This document shows positions 6,909-15,845 of a stretch of 64,000 nt of DNA, piece after piece. Made by a program: the position numbers and the translations under genes. This stretch comes from Lyngbya sp. HA4199-MV5. GTDB taxonomy: Bacteria; Cyanobacteriota; Cyanobacteriia; Leptolyngbyales; Leptolyngbyaceae. How positions within the stretch are numbered: the stretch's first letter is position 1; each line of letters starts with the position of its first letter. The notes beneath the pieces were generated by a model. The model made no database searches. It was given only the letters and a program-made list of their open reading frames with translations, and was not told the DNA's origin. Where the stretch lies: NCBI GenBank assembly GCA_019359375.1, contig JAHHHL010000006.1, forward strand, positions 123,748 through 187,747, written 5' to 3'.

Positions 6909-9437
6909 ATGCGTATTTCTTTAAACTGGTTGAGCGAACTGGTTGACATCACAATGAGTCCGGAAGCGCTGGCAGAAATGCTGACGATGGCAGGGTTTGA
7001 GGTAGAGGAGATTGAGGATCGGCGAGCGTGGGCAGACGGTGTGGTCGTCGGTAAGGTGATCGATCGCCAGCAGCATCCTAATGCCGATCGCTTGAGTGTG
7101 TGTCAGGTGGATATTGGCACGGGAACGCCTTCGACGATTGTCTGTGGTGCGGCGAATGTCAAAGCAGGACTGTTTGTGCCTGTGGCAACCCTGGGTGCCT
7201 TTTTACCGAAAGCTGGGGACGGTCTCAGAATTAAGCCTGCTAAGCTGCGTGGCGTGGCATCAGAGGGCATGATCTGTTCGCTGGCAGAACTCGGTTTAGC
7301 AAAGGACTCAGAAGGGATTCATAGCTTTGAGGGTGATGGGTTGCAGGTGGGCAGCGATGTGCGTCCACTGCTGGGGCTGGATGATGTCATTCTGGACTTG
7401 ACTTCAACGGCAAACCGAGCCGATGCGCTGAGTATGGTGGGCATTGCGCGTGAGGTCGTGGCGCTGACGGGTGCGGCTTTAAAGCTTCCTCAAGCAGCCG
7501 CATCCACCATTCCAACGGGCACAGAATCCTTGACGCTCAAGATCTCTGAACCGCAGGCGTGTCCAACCTACATCGGCACGATCATTGAGCAAGTGACGAT
7601 CGCACCGTCTCCTCCCTGGCTTCAACAGCGTCTACAGGCAGCCGGAACGCGCCCCATCAACAATGTGGTGGACATTACAAACTACATTTTGCTGGAATGG
7701 GGACAACCGTTACACGCGTTTGATGGCGATCAGTTAGGAGCGGTCAGCCATCAGCCGTCAGCGGTCAGCCAGAAGGCAGAAGGCAGAGGGCAGAAGGCAG
7801 AAGGCAAGCTCCTTCACTCCTCACCCCTTACCCCTCACTCCTCACTTCAAATCGGGGTGCGCTTTGCGGAAGCGGGCGAAACGCTCAAAACGCTGGATGG
7901 GCAGACACGATCGCTCCAAGAGCAGACGTTGCTGATCACGGCGGGCAAGGAGCCTGTGGCGCTGGCAGGGGTGATGGGCGGCGAGGCAACGGAAGTGCAT
8001 GCAGGGACACAACGACTTGTGCTAGAGGCGGCTTTGTTTGATGCGGCTGCGATTCGCCGCTCTGCCCGATCGCAGGGGATGCGAACCGAGGCTTCAGCAC
8101 GCTATGAGCGGGGTGTCAATGAGGCTGAGCTGGAAGTTGCCTGTCGTCGTGCGATCGCGCTGATTGGCGAACTGACAGGGGGTGTGGTTGTGGCGCAGAC
8201 GGTTGCAGATGCTCGGAGCAGTCAGCTTTCAACAGTGCGAACAATTGAGTTACGGCTCGATCGGGTCAATCAAATCCTGGGACCTGTCACCGTTGGTGAG
8301 GAACTCGGTGAACTCCAACCGCAAGACATTGAGCGGACTCTCACGGCGTTGGGCTGTGAATTGACGACCGTTACTACCGATCGTGTGTGGTCTGTCACGG
8401 TGCCGCCCTATCGCTACCGGGATCTGGAGCGCGAGATTGATCTCATCGAAGAAATTGCGCGTCTCTACGGGTACAACAATTTTTGCGATACGCTACCCGA
8501 CAAAACCGAAGCCGGGTTCCTCTCGGTTGAACAGGCGCTGGGTCGCAATCTGCGTCAGGCGCTACGGGCGATCGGGCTCACTGAAGTGACCCACTACACT
8601 CTGGGAAAACCGGGTGGCACTCGGCAAATCGTGCTTTCAAATCCACTGTTCGCAGAATATTCTGCCTTGCGAACAAACTTGATAGCAGGACTGATTGATG
8701 CCTTCCAATACAATCTGGAGCAAGGCAACGGTGCCTTAAACGCTTTTGAAATCGGTCGCATCTTCTGGTCTGAGGAGGATGGTTTAAGCGAGGCAGATTC
8801 CGTAGCAGGCATTTTGGGTGGGGATGCCACACGCGGTCAATGGGTGCGCTCTGGTCGGGAGCAACCGCTGACGTGGTTTGAAGCAAAGGGTCTCTTGGAA
8901 AGCGTCTTTCAACGGTTAGGGTTGGCGGTTGAGTATCAGCCTGATCGCCGGGATGAACGCCTCCATCCCGGTCGCACGGCTTCTCTATGGATTCGGGGCA
9001 GTCGGTTAGGCACCTTTGGGCAACTGCACCCCCAACTCCGCCAGGAACGAGGACTACCCGATGAAGTCTACGTGTTTGAACTCGATCTGGATGTGCTGTT
9101 GGATCAACTCGACCAGGATGAAACGCAAGTTCCCATCTTTCAACCCTTCTCCACCTATCCACCGTCCGATCGCGACATTGCCTTCTATGTTTCCACCCAG
9201 GTTTCGGTGGCAGACATTGAGCGCGTGATTACCAAAGTAGGCGGCAGTTTACTGGAAGCGATCGACCTGTTCGATGAATATCGCGGCGAGAATGTCCCAG
9301 CAGAACAACGCAGCTTAGCATTCCGACTCCTGTATCGAGCGGACGATCGTACCCTCAAAGACGAAGACATCGACCCTGTGCATCAACAAGTGCGCGAGGC
9401 GTTAGTGGATAAATTCCGCGTTGATCTGAGAAGCTAG
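6909..9437 (+). CDS. pheT: Phenylalanine--tRNA ligase beta subunit, with an in-frame repeat insertion
   Basis: The beta chain of the alpha2-beta2 enzyme that charges tRNA-Phe. The order is the N-terminal motif [13 protein letters not shown], an EMAP-like tRNA-binding domain (~40-150), B3/4 (~210-400), B5 (~430-500, with [17 protein letters not shown]), the synthetase-like core, and an anticodon-binding FDX-ACB domain (~750-842, [18 protein letters not shown]). At 842 residues it is slightly longer than usual. Residues ~277-314 ([20 protein letters not shown]...) are not protein-like and are the translated low-complexity repeat found between genes, inserted in frame within B3/4. Family sequence resumes at [18 protein letters not shown]. 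The alpha-subunit gene is not in the window. Confidence 0.95.
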   Translation: MRISLNWLSELVDITMSPEALAEMLTMAGFEVEEIEDRRAWADGVVVGKVIDRQQHPNADRLSVCQVDIGTGTPSTIVCGAANVKAGLFVPVATLGAFLPKAGDGLRIKPAKLRGVASEGMICSLAELGLAKDSEGIHSFEGDGLQVGSDVRPLLGLDDVILDLTSTANRADALSMVGIAREVVALTGAALKLPQAAASTIPTGTESLTLKISEPQACPTYIGTIIEQVTIAPSPPWLQQRLQAAGTRPINNVVDITNYILLEWGQPLHAFDGDQLGAVSHQPSAVSQKAEGRGQKAEGKLLHSSPLTPHSSLQIGVRFAEAGETLKTLDGQTRSLQEQTLLITAGKEPVALAGVMGGEATEVHAGTQRLVLEAALFDAAAIRRSARSQGMRTEASARYERGVNEAELEVACRRAIALIGELTGGVVVAQTVADARSSQLSTVRTIELRLDRVNQILGPVTVGEELGELQPQDIERTLTALGCELTTVTTDRVWSVTVPPYRYRDLEREIDLIEEIARLYGYNNFCDTLPDKTEAGFLSVEQALGRNLRQALRAIGLTEVTHYTLGKPGGTRQIVLSNPLFAEYSALRTNLIAGLIDAFQYNLEQGNGALNAFEIGRIFWSEEDGLSEADSVAGILGGDATRGQWVRSGREQPLTWFEAKGLLESVFQRLGLAVEYQPDRRDERLHPGRTASLWIRGSRLGTFGQLHPQLRQERGLPDEVYVFELDLDVLLDQLDQDETQVPIFQPFSTYPPSDRDIAFYVSTQVSVADIERVITKVGGSLLEAIDLFDEYRGENVPAEQRSLAFRLLYRADDRTLKDEDIDPVHQQVREALVDKFRVDLRS
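7738..7850. repeat. Low-complexity repeat inside pheT
   Basis: Repeats of GGTCAGCC, then AGAAGGCAGAAGGCAGAGGG units, then pyrimidine-rich CACCCCTTACCCCTCACTCC. This is the purine-arm/pyrimidine-arm organisation of the blocks at 6715 and 9437. The reading frame is kept through the whole insertion. Confidence 0.85.
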
Positions 9438-9680
9438 AAAAGCAGAAGGCAGAGGGCAGAGGGCAGAAGGGGAAGCAGAGGAGGCAGGGGAAGCGAGGTG
9501 CAAGACCATACCGATTCAACGCTTGAAACTCAAAACTCATAACTCTCAAACTGACTACTGACCGCTCAATCAACTCGAAACTCAAAACTCATAACGTCCA
9601 TCCCTCATCCCTCACCCTTCTGCCCTCTGCCTTCTGCTTCCTCTGCTCCCCTCTCCTCTCTCCTCCCCCCTCACCCTACT
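9437..9680. repeat. Low-complexity interspersed repeat between pheT and the YCII gene
   Basis: Begins at the pheT stop with GCAGAAGGCAGAGGGCAGAG and ends with pyrimidine-rich CTTCTGCCCTCTGCCTTCTG, its inverted counterpart. In between are two copies of AAACTCAAAACTCATAAC. It fills the whole 250-bp gap. Confidence 0.8.
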
Positions 9681-9686
9681 CAAACC

Positions 9687-9956
9687 ATGACTAAATATGT
9701 TCTCTGGGGCACCTATTGCGACGACGTGTTGGAAAAGCGTGCCCCTCATCGGCAGGCACATCTAGACGGACTGGCGAAACAAAAAGCAGCAGGTGTACTG
9801 GTGACGATCGGTCCCACGAAAGACCTCACAAAAGTCTTTGGCATTTATGAAGCGGCGGATGAAGCCACGGTGCGCCAACTGATCGAGTCTGATCCCTACT
9901 GGCAAAACGGCGTGTGGACAGAGTACACCGTGAAAGAGTGGATTCAGGCGCTGTAG
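9687..9956 (+). CDS. YCII family protein
   Basis: An 89-residue ferredoxin-like-fold protein. The sequence MTKYVLWGTYCDDVLEKRAP, the H..HLDGL segment, the Gly-rich GVLVTIGPTK and the end PYWQNGVWTEYTVKEWIQAL match the YCII (YciI-like) family over full length. Members are small dimeric proteins with a conserved His/Asp pair in a putative active site; the reaction is not established for most. The gene is convergent with the downstream ABC ATPase and preceded by the repeat block. Confidence 0.85.
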   Translation: MTKYVLWGTYCDDVLEKRAPHRQAHLDGLAKQKAAGVLVTIGPTKDLTKVFGIYEAADEATVRQLIESDPYWQNGVWTEYTVKEWIQAL

Positions 9957-9976
9957 AAACGTTCCATGAAACGTCC

Positions 9977-10741
9977 CTACACAGGTGTTTGCATCAAGCG
10001 TTGTTTGAGGCGATGCGGATCGCCCCGATCGACCACCTTGCCCTGCTCCAACAGAAACGCGCCATCGCAGTAATCCAGTTCATCCAGGCGATGGGTGACC
10101 CATAGTGCCGTTAACCCACGCTCTTTGACGAGTTGCCGTACCTGAGCAACCAGATCGAGCTGGCTATCGGGATCTAAAAGGGCTGTGGGTTCATCCAGCA
10201 GCAGGACTTCGCAGCGAGTGGCGATCGCGCCTGCAATAGCAACCCGCTGTTTTTGTCCGCCGCTGAGGGCATAAATGGGTCGCCGGAGGAGTGGCAGCAG
10301 ATTTACGGCACCGAGCGCTTCTTCTACCCGTCGCCGCACCTGGGCATAGGTGAGTTTTTCTGCCACCAGCCCAAAGGCAACATCTGCACCCACTGTTGGC
10401 ATGACAAGCTGGTGGTCAGGATTTTGAAACACAAAGCCAATATGGGGGCTGATGTGAATCGAGCCTGTTTGAGGCTGCAAGAGGTTTGCCAGCAGTTTCA
10501 GCAGCGTCGATTTGCCGCTGCCGTTAGTGCCCAACAGCATCCAGAATTCGCCTTGAGGGACTTCCAGGCTGCACGAGTCCAAAACGGTCTCACCCTTATA
10601 CCAGCGGAAGCCTAAATCCTCAACCTGAATCGCTGGGGGGGCAGAGACGGACTCCAGAGGCTCTAGTTTCCCAACAGAGAGAGAGGGCTGATTGCCAAAA
10701 CTGTCATCATTCTGCCGTGCAAAACTTCCTGAGTCGTTCAT
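9977..10741 (-). CDS. ABC transporter ATP-binding protein, energy-coupling-factor type
   Basis: ATPase of 254 residues. Walker A is GTNGSGKST, the Q-loop is FVFQNPDHQLVMPTVGADVA, the signature is ALSGGQKQR, Walker B is LLLDEPTALLD and the switch His lies in WVTHRLDEL. The QNPDHQ segment and the length are typical of CbiO/EcfA ATPases, which power vitamin or metal-ion uptake with separate T and S membrane components. No such partner is in the window, so the substrate is unknown. Its ATG overlaps the stop of the upstream UPF0367 gene by four bases, so the two are probably translated together. Confidence 0.85.
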   Translation of the reverse strand: MNDSGSFARQNDDSFGNQPSLSVGKLEPLESVSAPPAIQVEDLGFRWYKGETVLDSCSLEVPQGEFWMLLGTNGSGKSTLLKLLANLLQPQTGSIHISPHIGFVFQNPDHQLVMPTVGADVAFGLVAEKLTYAQVRRRVEEALGAVNLLPLLRRPIYALSGGQKQRVAIAGAIATRCEVLLLDEPTALLDPDSQLDLVAQVRQLVKERGLTALWVTHRLDELDYCDGAFLLEQGKVVDRGDPHRLKQRLMQTPV

Positions 10742-11007
10742 TCTGCTAGGGCAAAGAAACCGGGTGGTCTACCAGAAGCCGCAGCCGTACCCGATTTGTC
10801 AGAGATCTGCACGGCGGAGATTTCGCTGCCAAGAATGCCAATTTTTTTCCCAGGCTGCTTCTCGCATACCAGTTCCAACAGTTCGTTGCTGCCAGACCGG
10901 AGTACCTCCAAGATTTTTTGATAGACCGCTTCGGCATCCTCTTCCGCTTTGCGCTGTACGGACAACGAGAGGGGCGTATTTTTGAGCGTAATGTCGATAA
11001 TAAACAT
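10738..11007 (-). CDS. UPF0367 family protein
   Basis: 89 residues beginning MFIIDITLKNTPLSLSVQRK, with the acidic E..AEA.YQ.ILE stretch, LLELVCEKQPGKKI and ISAVQISDKSG. This is the conserved layout of the cyanobacterial and plastid UPF0367 family, whose function is unknown. The C-terminal tail (AAASGRPPGFFALAE) is also typical. It is the first gene of a two-gene unit with the ECF-type ATPase (4-bp overlap). Confidence 0.8.
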   Translation of the reverse strand: MFIIDITLKNTPLSLSVQRKAEEDAEAVYQKILEVLRSGSNELLELVCEKQPGKKIGILGSEISAVQISDKSGTAAASGRPPGFFALAE

Positions 11008-11210
11008 GTGTTGCGTGCGTCACAGAACCAGCTTCTAGTATCGCAAATCGCGGCGATCTTGGTAGAGAGATTATGGCGCGATCGTTCAGTGAGATGCTTT
11101 TCCTTACCCGATTCGGTTCGCTAAAGAATGAGCAATGCCACAACATCGAACTTTTTTAAGCGGTGTAAAGCCTTCGGCATGGCTGGTCGAGCTTACTTAG
11201 TTTTTATTTC

Positions 11211-11969
11211 TTAGAGAAATAAGGCTTGCCGATGCGCCAATACTTGAGCGGGTTCAATCTCAGTCACTGCTTCATCGAGTGGTAGCATCCGCACGCAGCG
11301 CTTGAAGACATTCGCCTGGTAGACGCGTCGATTGGTCATATCCACACCCGTCAGCCAGCCACTTTTGGGATGGTACGCACCCGTATCAATATCCAACCAG
11401 CCATGACCGCGTGCCAACTCACCAGGCGCAACATTTGGTAGTGTAAACGTAATGGTGTGCCCCGTAATGATGAGCTTGTCTGCAAAGTATGGTTTGGGGC
11501 TACTGTGAAATTCATCTCGAATCCAACAAAACTCTTGCGTCGTTTGCGCCTGAATGGGCAGATTAGGATGGACACCTGCATGGACCAGCCACAGGTCGCC
11601 CAGGTCAAGGTAGATGGGCAACGTTCTCAACCATTCGATGTGATCGGGTCGAATGCCCGCATCGCCGTAGCTAGCCACGGTTGCACGTCCACCGCTATAG
11701 AGCCAAGCCTGTAGCGCAGGATGGAAGACGCGCCCATTGGGAAAGGCATCGAGCAAAAGCTGCTCATGGTTCCCCAGCAGGCAATTGTAGCCATTCTGCT
11801 GGACAAAGTTGATGACCTCGGCGCTATCGGGACCCCGATCGATTAAGTCGCCCAAAAAATAAAGCTGATCACCAGTACCCGGTGCGATCGCCTCCAGTAG
11901 CGTCATCAACCCTTCGTAGTGACCGTGTACATCGCCAATGATGATACGACGATGATTAGCTTCACTCAT
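11211..11969 (-). CDS. PPP-type serine/threonine protein phosphatase (metallophosphoesterase)
   Basis: 252 residues with the three metal-binding motifs of PPP phosphatases in order: GDVHGHYEGL, GDLIDRGPDS and LLGNHEQ. Further His ligands lie in LVHAGVHP and in ITGHTITF. Family members remove phosphate from Ser/Thr (and sometimes Tyr) residues or split diadenosine polyphosphates; which one applies cannot be decided here. It is cytoplasmic, with no signal peptide. A kinase that could oppose it lies 5 kb away (4740-6353), but there is no operon link. Confidence 0.85.
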   Translation of the reverse strand: MSEANHRRIIIGDVHGHYEGLMTLLEAIAPGTGDQLYFLGDLIDRGPDSAEVINFVQQNGYNCLLGNHEQLLLDAFPNGRVFHPALQAWLYSGGRATVASYGDAGIRPDHIEWLRTLPIYLDLGDLWLVHAGVHPNLPIQAQTTQEFCWIRDEFHSSPKPYFADKLIITGHTITFTLPNVAPGELARGHGWLDIDTGAYHPKSGWLTGVDMTNRRVYQANVFKRCVRMLPLDEAVTEIEPAQVLAHRQALFL

Positions 11970-12249
11970 GCGATCGCCTTCTCTATAAGCTTCTGATTCG
12001 TCTTCTGCTTGCTCAACAGCACTCTACACACAATGATCATGATGCAAATCGTTGCTGTAAGTTGTTCAGGTGAGCCTTTATTCTCAGGGTGATTTGAATC
12101 ACTAGACTCATTATGCCCTGATTTTTTTACCCGTTCCATGTCAGGTATTAAAGATTACACTTGTTGGCGAGAAATTTACTAAACGTTCACTGATCTATTT
12201 CGCTATCAAATAGCTTAAACACAGAACTGGTCTGGCATTCGACAGGTAT

Positions 12250-12975
12250 TTACTGACCCAAGGCTCTCAAAAAGCGCTGCATCTCTTCAATCACATTTCG
12301 CTTCGGTGAGGCTTGCGTACCGCCAGCCTGAAGCAAAAGTTGTTCTAGCCGTTCGGTGCCTGGTTTTGTCAATTCTTCGACAACTAAAGCATAGGTATTG
12401 TCTGTCTCACGCCACACTTGCCAGGGTGCAGGATAGCAACGCAGCAACGCCGTTCGATCGAAGGGGCGCAGATAGTAACACGGCTCAAACGTGCTGAGAA
12501 ACCGCTCACGAATTTTGCGTGCCGCGTAGCCAATGCCAACCGTGCCAATATCCTCTAAGCGTGGGGCAAACAAAACAACGGGACGATCGCCCGCAGCAGT
12601 ACAGACCTGTTCCACAGGTGAAACCTCGACCGAAGAGGGTGCAACAAACAGAAATAGTTGGTCATCGGGACTCACCAATTCGTCAACGGGGGTTGTCTGT
12701 CGCGCTCCTGCTACATCTAAGCTGCAAATGTTGAAGGGAGTTTCGCCCCAATCTCGTCTTGCCAGCGCCGCCGCTCCAGCATCGGTAAAAAAGACTTTGA
12801 GTCCAGCACCCATGTGGCTAAAAACTGGGAGATACTGAAATGCGATCGGGGTCGGCTTTAGCTCTGGTAACAGTAGATCGATTTGCAGACGAGTGTAGCC
12901 CGCGGCGATCGCCGCTTGGGTGGCGCTTTGTGCCTGCGCGATCGCTGCGTCTAACGTTTGAGGAAATTCAACCAT
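12250..12975 (-). CDS. DUF1995 family protein
   Basis: About 241 residues. The start MVEFPQTLDAAIAQAQSATQ, followed by AIAAGYTRLQIDLLLPELKP, matches the DUF1995 family of cyanobacteria and plastids. In plants a relative (LPA3) helps photosystem II assembly; the cyanobacterial function is not established. Later features are the acidic SPDDQLFLFVAPS strand and the CYYLRPFDRTALLRCYPAPW segment. I prefer the ATG at 12975 to the TTG start of the ORF track (six residues earlier), because the family begins at this Met. Confidence 0.75.
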   Translation of the reverse strand: MVEFPQTLDAAIAQAQSATQAAIAAGYTRLQIDLLLPELKPTPIAFQYLPVFSHMGAGLKVFFTDAGAAALARRDWGETPFNICSLDVAGARQTTPVDELVSPDDQLFLFVAPSSVEVSPVEQVCTAAGDRPVVLFAPRLEDIGTVGIGYAARKIRERFLSTFEPCYYLRPFDRTALLRCYPAPWQVWRETDNTYALVVEELTKPGTERLEQLLLQAGGTQASPKRNVIEEMQRFLRALGQ

Positions 12976-13198
12976 GATTGCGAGTAAAGCCAAAAATTAA
13001 AGAACCGAAGAGGAAGAACGTAACCTTAATGCAGTTTTTCATGGCATACAAAGCATCTTCGCTGAAAATGCGGCTGGTGGGAACCATTAGTTTTAACCAA
13101 AATCTCCGAGGTTTGCGTCAGTCCTCATTGAAAATGGGTCACGCCTTGAAGACCTGACCCCGCTTGCATGAGTATGTTTGGCTCGCGTCAGTCGCCCA

Positions 13199-13810
13199 CT
13201 AATCCTTACTGAGGATTGCATTCGGCTCTAAACACCAAACAGCGTAACCCTGAACTGCCCTGGTAATTAAAGCGCCAACATCTTTGCGCTGCAATCTGGC
13301 AGCCAGCGTTAATGCCTGCTGTTGGGTGGTCGCTACTTTAAGCAGACTGTAATATTTACCATCAAACAGCACAGCGGCTAGGCGCTGATCAGAATCCGGC
13401 AGGCTGATGTGGCACGCTTTGTAATCGCTGCGAGATTCAAGAATCTTGCAGGCAGGGACATCAGTAATTTGGGAGAATGCTTGGGATGGTGTTGGCGACG
13501 GTAACCGGGGGCAGGCATCAACATAGGCTTCAGGCTCTAACCGCCAAATCGCGTATCCTTTAGCCAGTCTGGTAATGACGGCTGCTTTGCCCACCGATGT
13601 CAACCGTTTGGCGATTTCGAGCGATCGCGCCCGGTCTTGCACCACTTTGACAAGACTGTAATACTTATCATTTACCACAACCGCTGCCACTCGATAATCT
13701 TCCCCTGGCAGGCAAATATGACAGGAATGGTATTGGTCACGAGATTCGAGTATTTTAGGAGTCAGATCCAGAGGATCTACGGAGAATGGAGAGTGCGTCG
13801 GAGTTAGCAT
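13199..13810 (-). CDS. Hypothetical protein made of two tandem ~75-residue repeats
   Basis: 203 residues, family not recognised. After ~17 residues, unit 1 (KILESRDQYHSCHICLPGED... YYSLVKVV... AVITRLAKGYAIWRLEPEAY) is followed by a short linker and unit 2 (KILESRSDYKACHISLPDSD... YYSLLKVA... ALITRAVQGYAVWCLEPNA). The two units are clearly homologous, with the same CHI.LP, KYYSL.KV, ITR...GYA.W.LEP landmarks, so the gene arose by internal duplication. The Cys-His pair at the same place in each unit is notable, but metal binding is only a guess. No signal peptide or membrane segment. Confidence 0.75.
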   Translation of the reverse strand: MLTPTHSPFSVDPLDLTPKILESRDQYHSCHICLPGEDYRVAAVVVNDKYYSLVKVVQDRARSLEIAKRLTSVGKAAVITRLAKGYAIWRLEPEAYVDACPRLPSPTPSQAFSQITDVPACKILESRSDYKACHISLPDSDQRLAAVLFDGKYYSLLKVATTQQQALTLAARLQRKDVGALITRAVQGYAVWCLEPNAILSKD

Positions 13811-14010
13811 GAACTGACCTCAAATAGATGCTCCAGAAGAGTCACTTTTTGAGATGCTCTTTTTAAGAACCTCAAAATAACTTCACCAGGATGGTTCTAT
13901 TTTCGCCGCCTCAATCTTCAACTGAAACCGTGATAACGCGCATTTTCAGCCTTTTCGCGTAGAACTTTCCTGCTCGAAGCCAGTCAGCCTTATGCTCAAT
14001 ACTTAAATCC

Positions 14011-14391
14011 ATGTCTCATCCCTGCCATATCGTCGTAGCGGGCAATCCTGCCATTATTTATGCCAGCCGTAACGGTACGCCCGATCGTATACTGCCAATT
14101 CTCAAGCGCTTTTTGGATAAGTTTTGGCAAGAGCGTGATTTAGTGGGAGAAAACAGCGATACGCCTGAGTGCTTGGTAGCCCAAATTATCGTGCGCTTTG
14201 GCTTTGAAATTTGTGAGGATGACTTCTCAAATTTGCGCGTTGGCGTGCGGTATGACCCAAACGTTGAGTATTTTTACTGGATAACGTCTGAACGGGATAT
14301 CAGTGTATGGGTACCCGAAGAGGCTTATCGCCAGGAGCCAATGCTTGGGTTGAAGGGGTGTAAGCGGTGGAAGAGAGAAGGGAAGGGGTGA
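14011..14391 (+). CDS. Conserved hypothetical protein, 126 aa
   Basis: Family not recognised by function. The text is protein-like throughout (MSHPCHIVVAGNPAIIYASR, CLVAQIIVRFGFEICEDDFS, VGVRYDPNVEYFYWITSERD, ISVWVPEEAY), with alternating strands and helices and no membrane segment. The last residues (KREGKG) and the stop codon fall inside the purine-rich repeat that starts here, so the natural C-terminus may have been altered by the repeat. Confidence 0.65.
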   Translation: MSHPCHIVVAGNPAIIYASRNGTPDRILPILKRFLDKFWQERDLVGENSDTPECLVAQIIVRFGFEICEDDFSNLRVGVRYDPNVEYFYWITSERDISVWVPEEAYRQEPMLGLKGCKRWKREGKG

Positions 14392-14566
14392 GGAGAGAGG
14401 GGTGAGGAGTCAAGGGAGTTTTTAGCTGCTAGTTTTTAGTTGTTAGAAATTAGGAGTCAGGAATCAGCCTTTTATCCTAATTCTTGTCTAACAGCTAACA
14501 GCTCACAATTCTCTGTTTCCTCCACTCCCCACTCCCTACTCCCTATTCCACCTTTTGCCTTCTCTC
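14385..14566. repeat. Low-complexity interspersed repeat block
   Basis: Purine-rich GGAAGGGGTGAGGAGAGAGG, TTTTTAGCTGCTAGTTTTTA units, then AACAGCTAACAGCT and pyrimidine-rich CCACTCCCCACTCCCTACTC. It separates two convergent genes and overlaps the stop of the plus-strand one. Confidence 0.75.
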
Positions 14567-15748
14567 TCACAGCTTGGCGTTGCAGAATGTTTGATAATCG
14601 TCTTCTACTTGAATGGTGTAGGTACAAGCGTACGCTAATAAAGGGTCATGCCAGGCATTGTTTTGAGCGAAGGTGATGAGGTCGTCGGCGATCGCAGAGC
14701 CTTGTCGCCCGCTGCTGAGTAGTTGCCCCCAGGCGGTTACTTCTGCCATTGTTTCGATTACTTTTCTCAAGCGATGGAGTTTGCCATTCCATTGACTGAG
14801 ATTGATTTCATCATCCATCGGCTGCAACTCGCGCAAAACATACGCCTGCCCATCGAGTTCTACGGTATCTAACAACGCAGGGGGAGACCAATGGACGCGC
14901 TGCTGAACAGACACAATGCGATCGGCTTGGGATGCCCACTGGGGCTGCGGCAGTGTGAGATAAGGCTGGAGCGATGAGCTTGAACCAGCCTTGAGATCTA
15001 GCAGATAATTATTGTGGGGTGAGCCGTTGCCTTCGATCAGTAGAACATAGCGCTCAAGCCCCAAACTACCTGTGCCGGTTACCCGGTACGCCACGTCGAG
15101 TAGCCGAAAGAATTTAGGTTTTTTCTGTTTGGCTGCCCAATTTTTGAGCAGTACTTCAATTTTATCTCGCCGGGTTTGGGCGATCGCACGGGCTTTTTCA
15201 TTGAGCAAAAGTTGGCGCAGCTTTCCCACTTTCTGAGTACGCTTCTCTAAGAAGTCTTTGCGCTTTCGTCGTTTCAAGCTGTCTAAAAGCTCTTTGACCA
15301 AACCAGTAGCAGTATCTCGACTCACGATCCCAGCTTTCCCCTTTGCCAGCACGTTGGTGTAGGCAGTCAGAAAGTTTTGGCAAAGCGCCAGTGCATCAAT
15401 GCTATCGATATCAAGGCTCTGTCCGGCGACCAGGATTGAGGTGAGGAACCGTGCCAAGTCCCAGGTGCAAGGTGCGAGAGCGGCTTCATCAAAATCATTG
15501 ATATCAAAGTAGACCAGACGATCGTTCCCTTTGTAGGTGCCAAAATTTTCGAGATGTAAATCGCCACAAAGCCACACAGACGGAGCTGCATTGAGCGGTG
15601 AGTGTACCGGAAAATCTTCGTAAAAGAGATGGCAGGTGCCGCGCAAAAAGGCAAACGCATCTTGCCGCATCAACTGATATTTACGGGCAAGTAGCTCTGG
15701 CTGTCGATCGTGATTAAACTGCTGAATGCGCTCAATAAGGTCTGCCAT
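14567..15748 (-). CDS. DUF2252 family protein
   Basis: 393 residues from the ATG at 15748 (MADLIERIQQFNHDRQPELL); the ORF-track start adds 39 residues unlike the family. The typical DUF2252 start (LLARKYQLMRQDAFAFLRGT) is present, as are WLCGDLHLENFG and VYFDINDFDEA. These motifs look like the HxDxxxxN and metal-binding Asp motifs of the protein-kinase-like/aminoglycoside phosphotransferase fold, so a phosphotransferase activity is possible but unproven. A long basic region (KRRKRKDFLEKRTQKVGKLR) follows. It lies 97 bp behind the methyltransferase gene on the same strand. Confidence 0.8.
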   Translation of the reverse strand: MADLIERIQQFNHDRQPELLARKYQLMRQDAFAFLRGTCHLFYEDFPVHSPLNAAPSVWLCGDLHLENFGTYKGNDRLVYFDINDFDEAALAPCTWDLARFLTSILVAGQSLDIDSIDALALCQNFLTAYTNVLAKGKAGIVSRDTATGLVKELLDSLKRRKRKDFLEKRTQKVGKLRQLLLNEKARAIAQTRRDKIEVLLKNWAAKQKKPKFFRLLDVAYRVTGTGSLGLERYVLLIEGNGSPHNNYLLDLKAGSSSSLQPYLTLPQPQWASQADRIVSVQQRVHWSPPALLDTVELDGQAYVLRELQPMDDEINLSQWNGKLHRLRKVIETMAEVTAWGQLLSSGRQGSAIADDLITFAQNNAWHDPLLAYACTYTIQVEDDYQTFCNAKL

Positions 15749-15845
15749 CTGTCTTAGAAGCCGAATCTGGTGTGATCTGAGCGTGTTGCTGGAGCGGAAC
15801 GAAAACCTGAAAACACAAACGGTTTCAACTCTTGTCTTGCACCTC

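Noticed and set aside
11206-11220. ATTTCT-TAG-AGAAAT hairpin at the stop of the phosphatase gene
   Set aside because: AT-only 6-bp stem overlapping the coding end with no GC core; more likely chance than a terminator.
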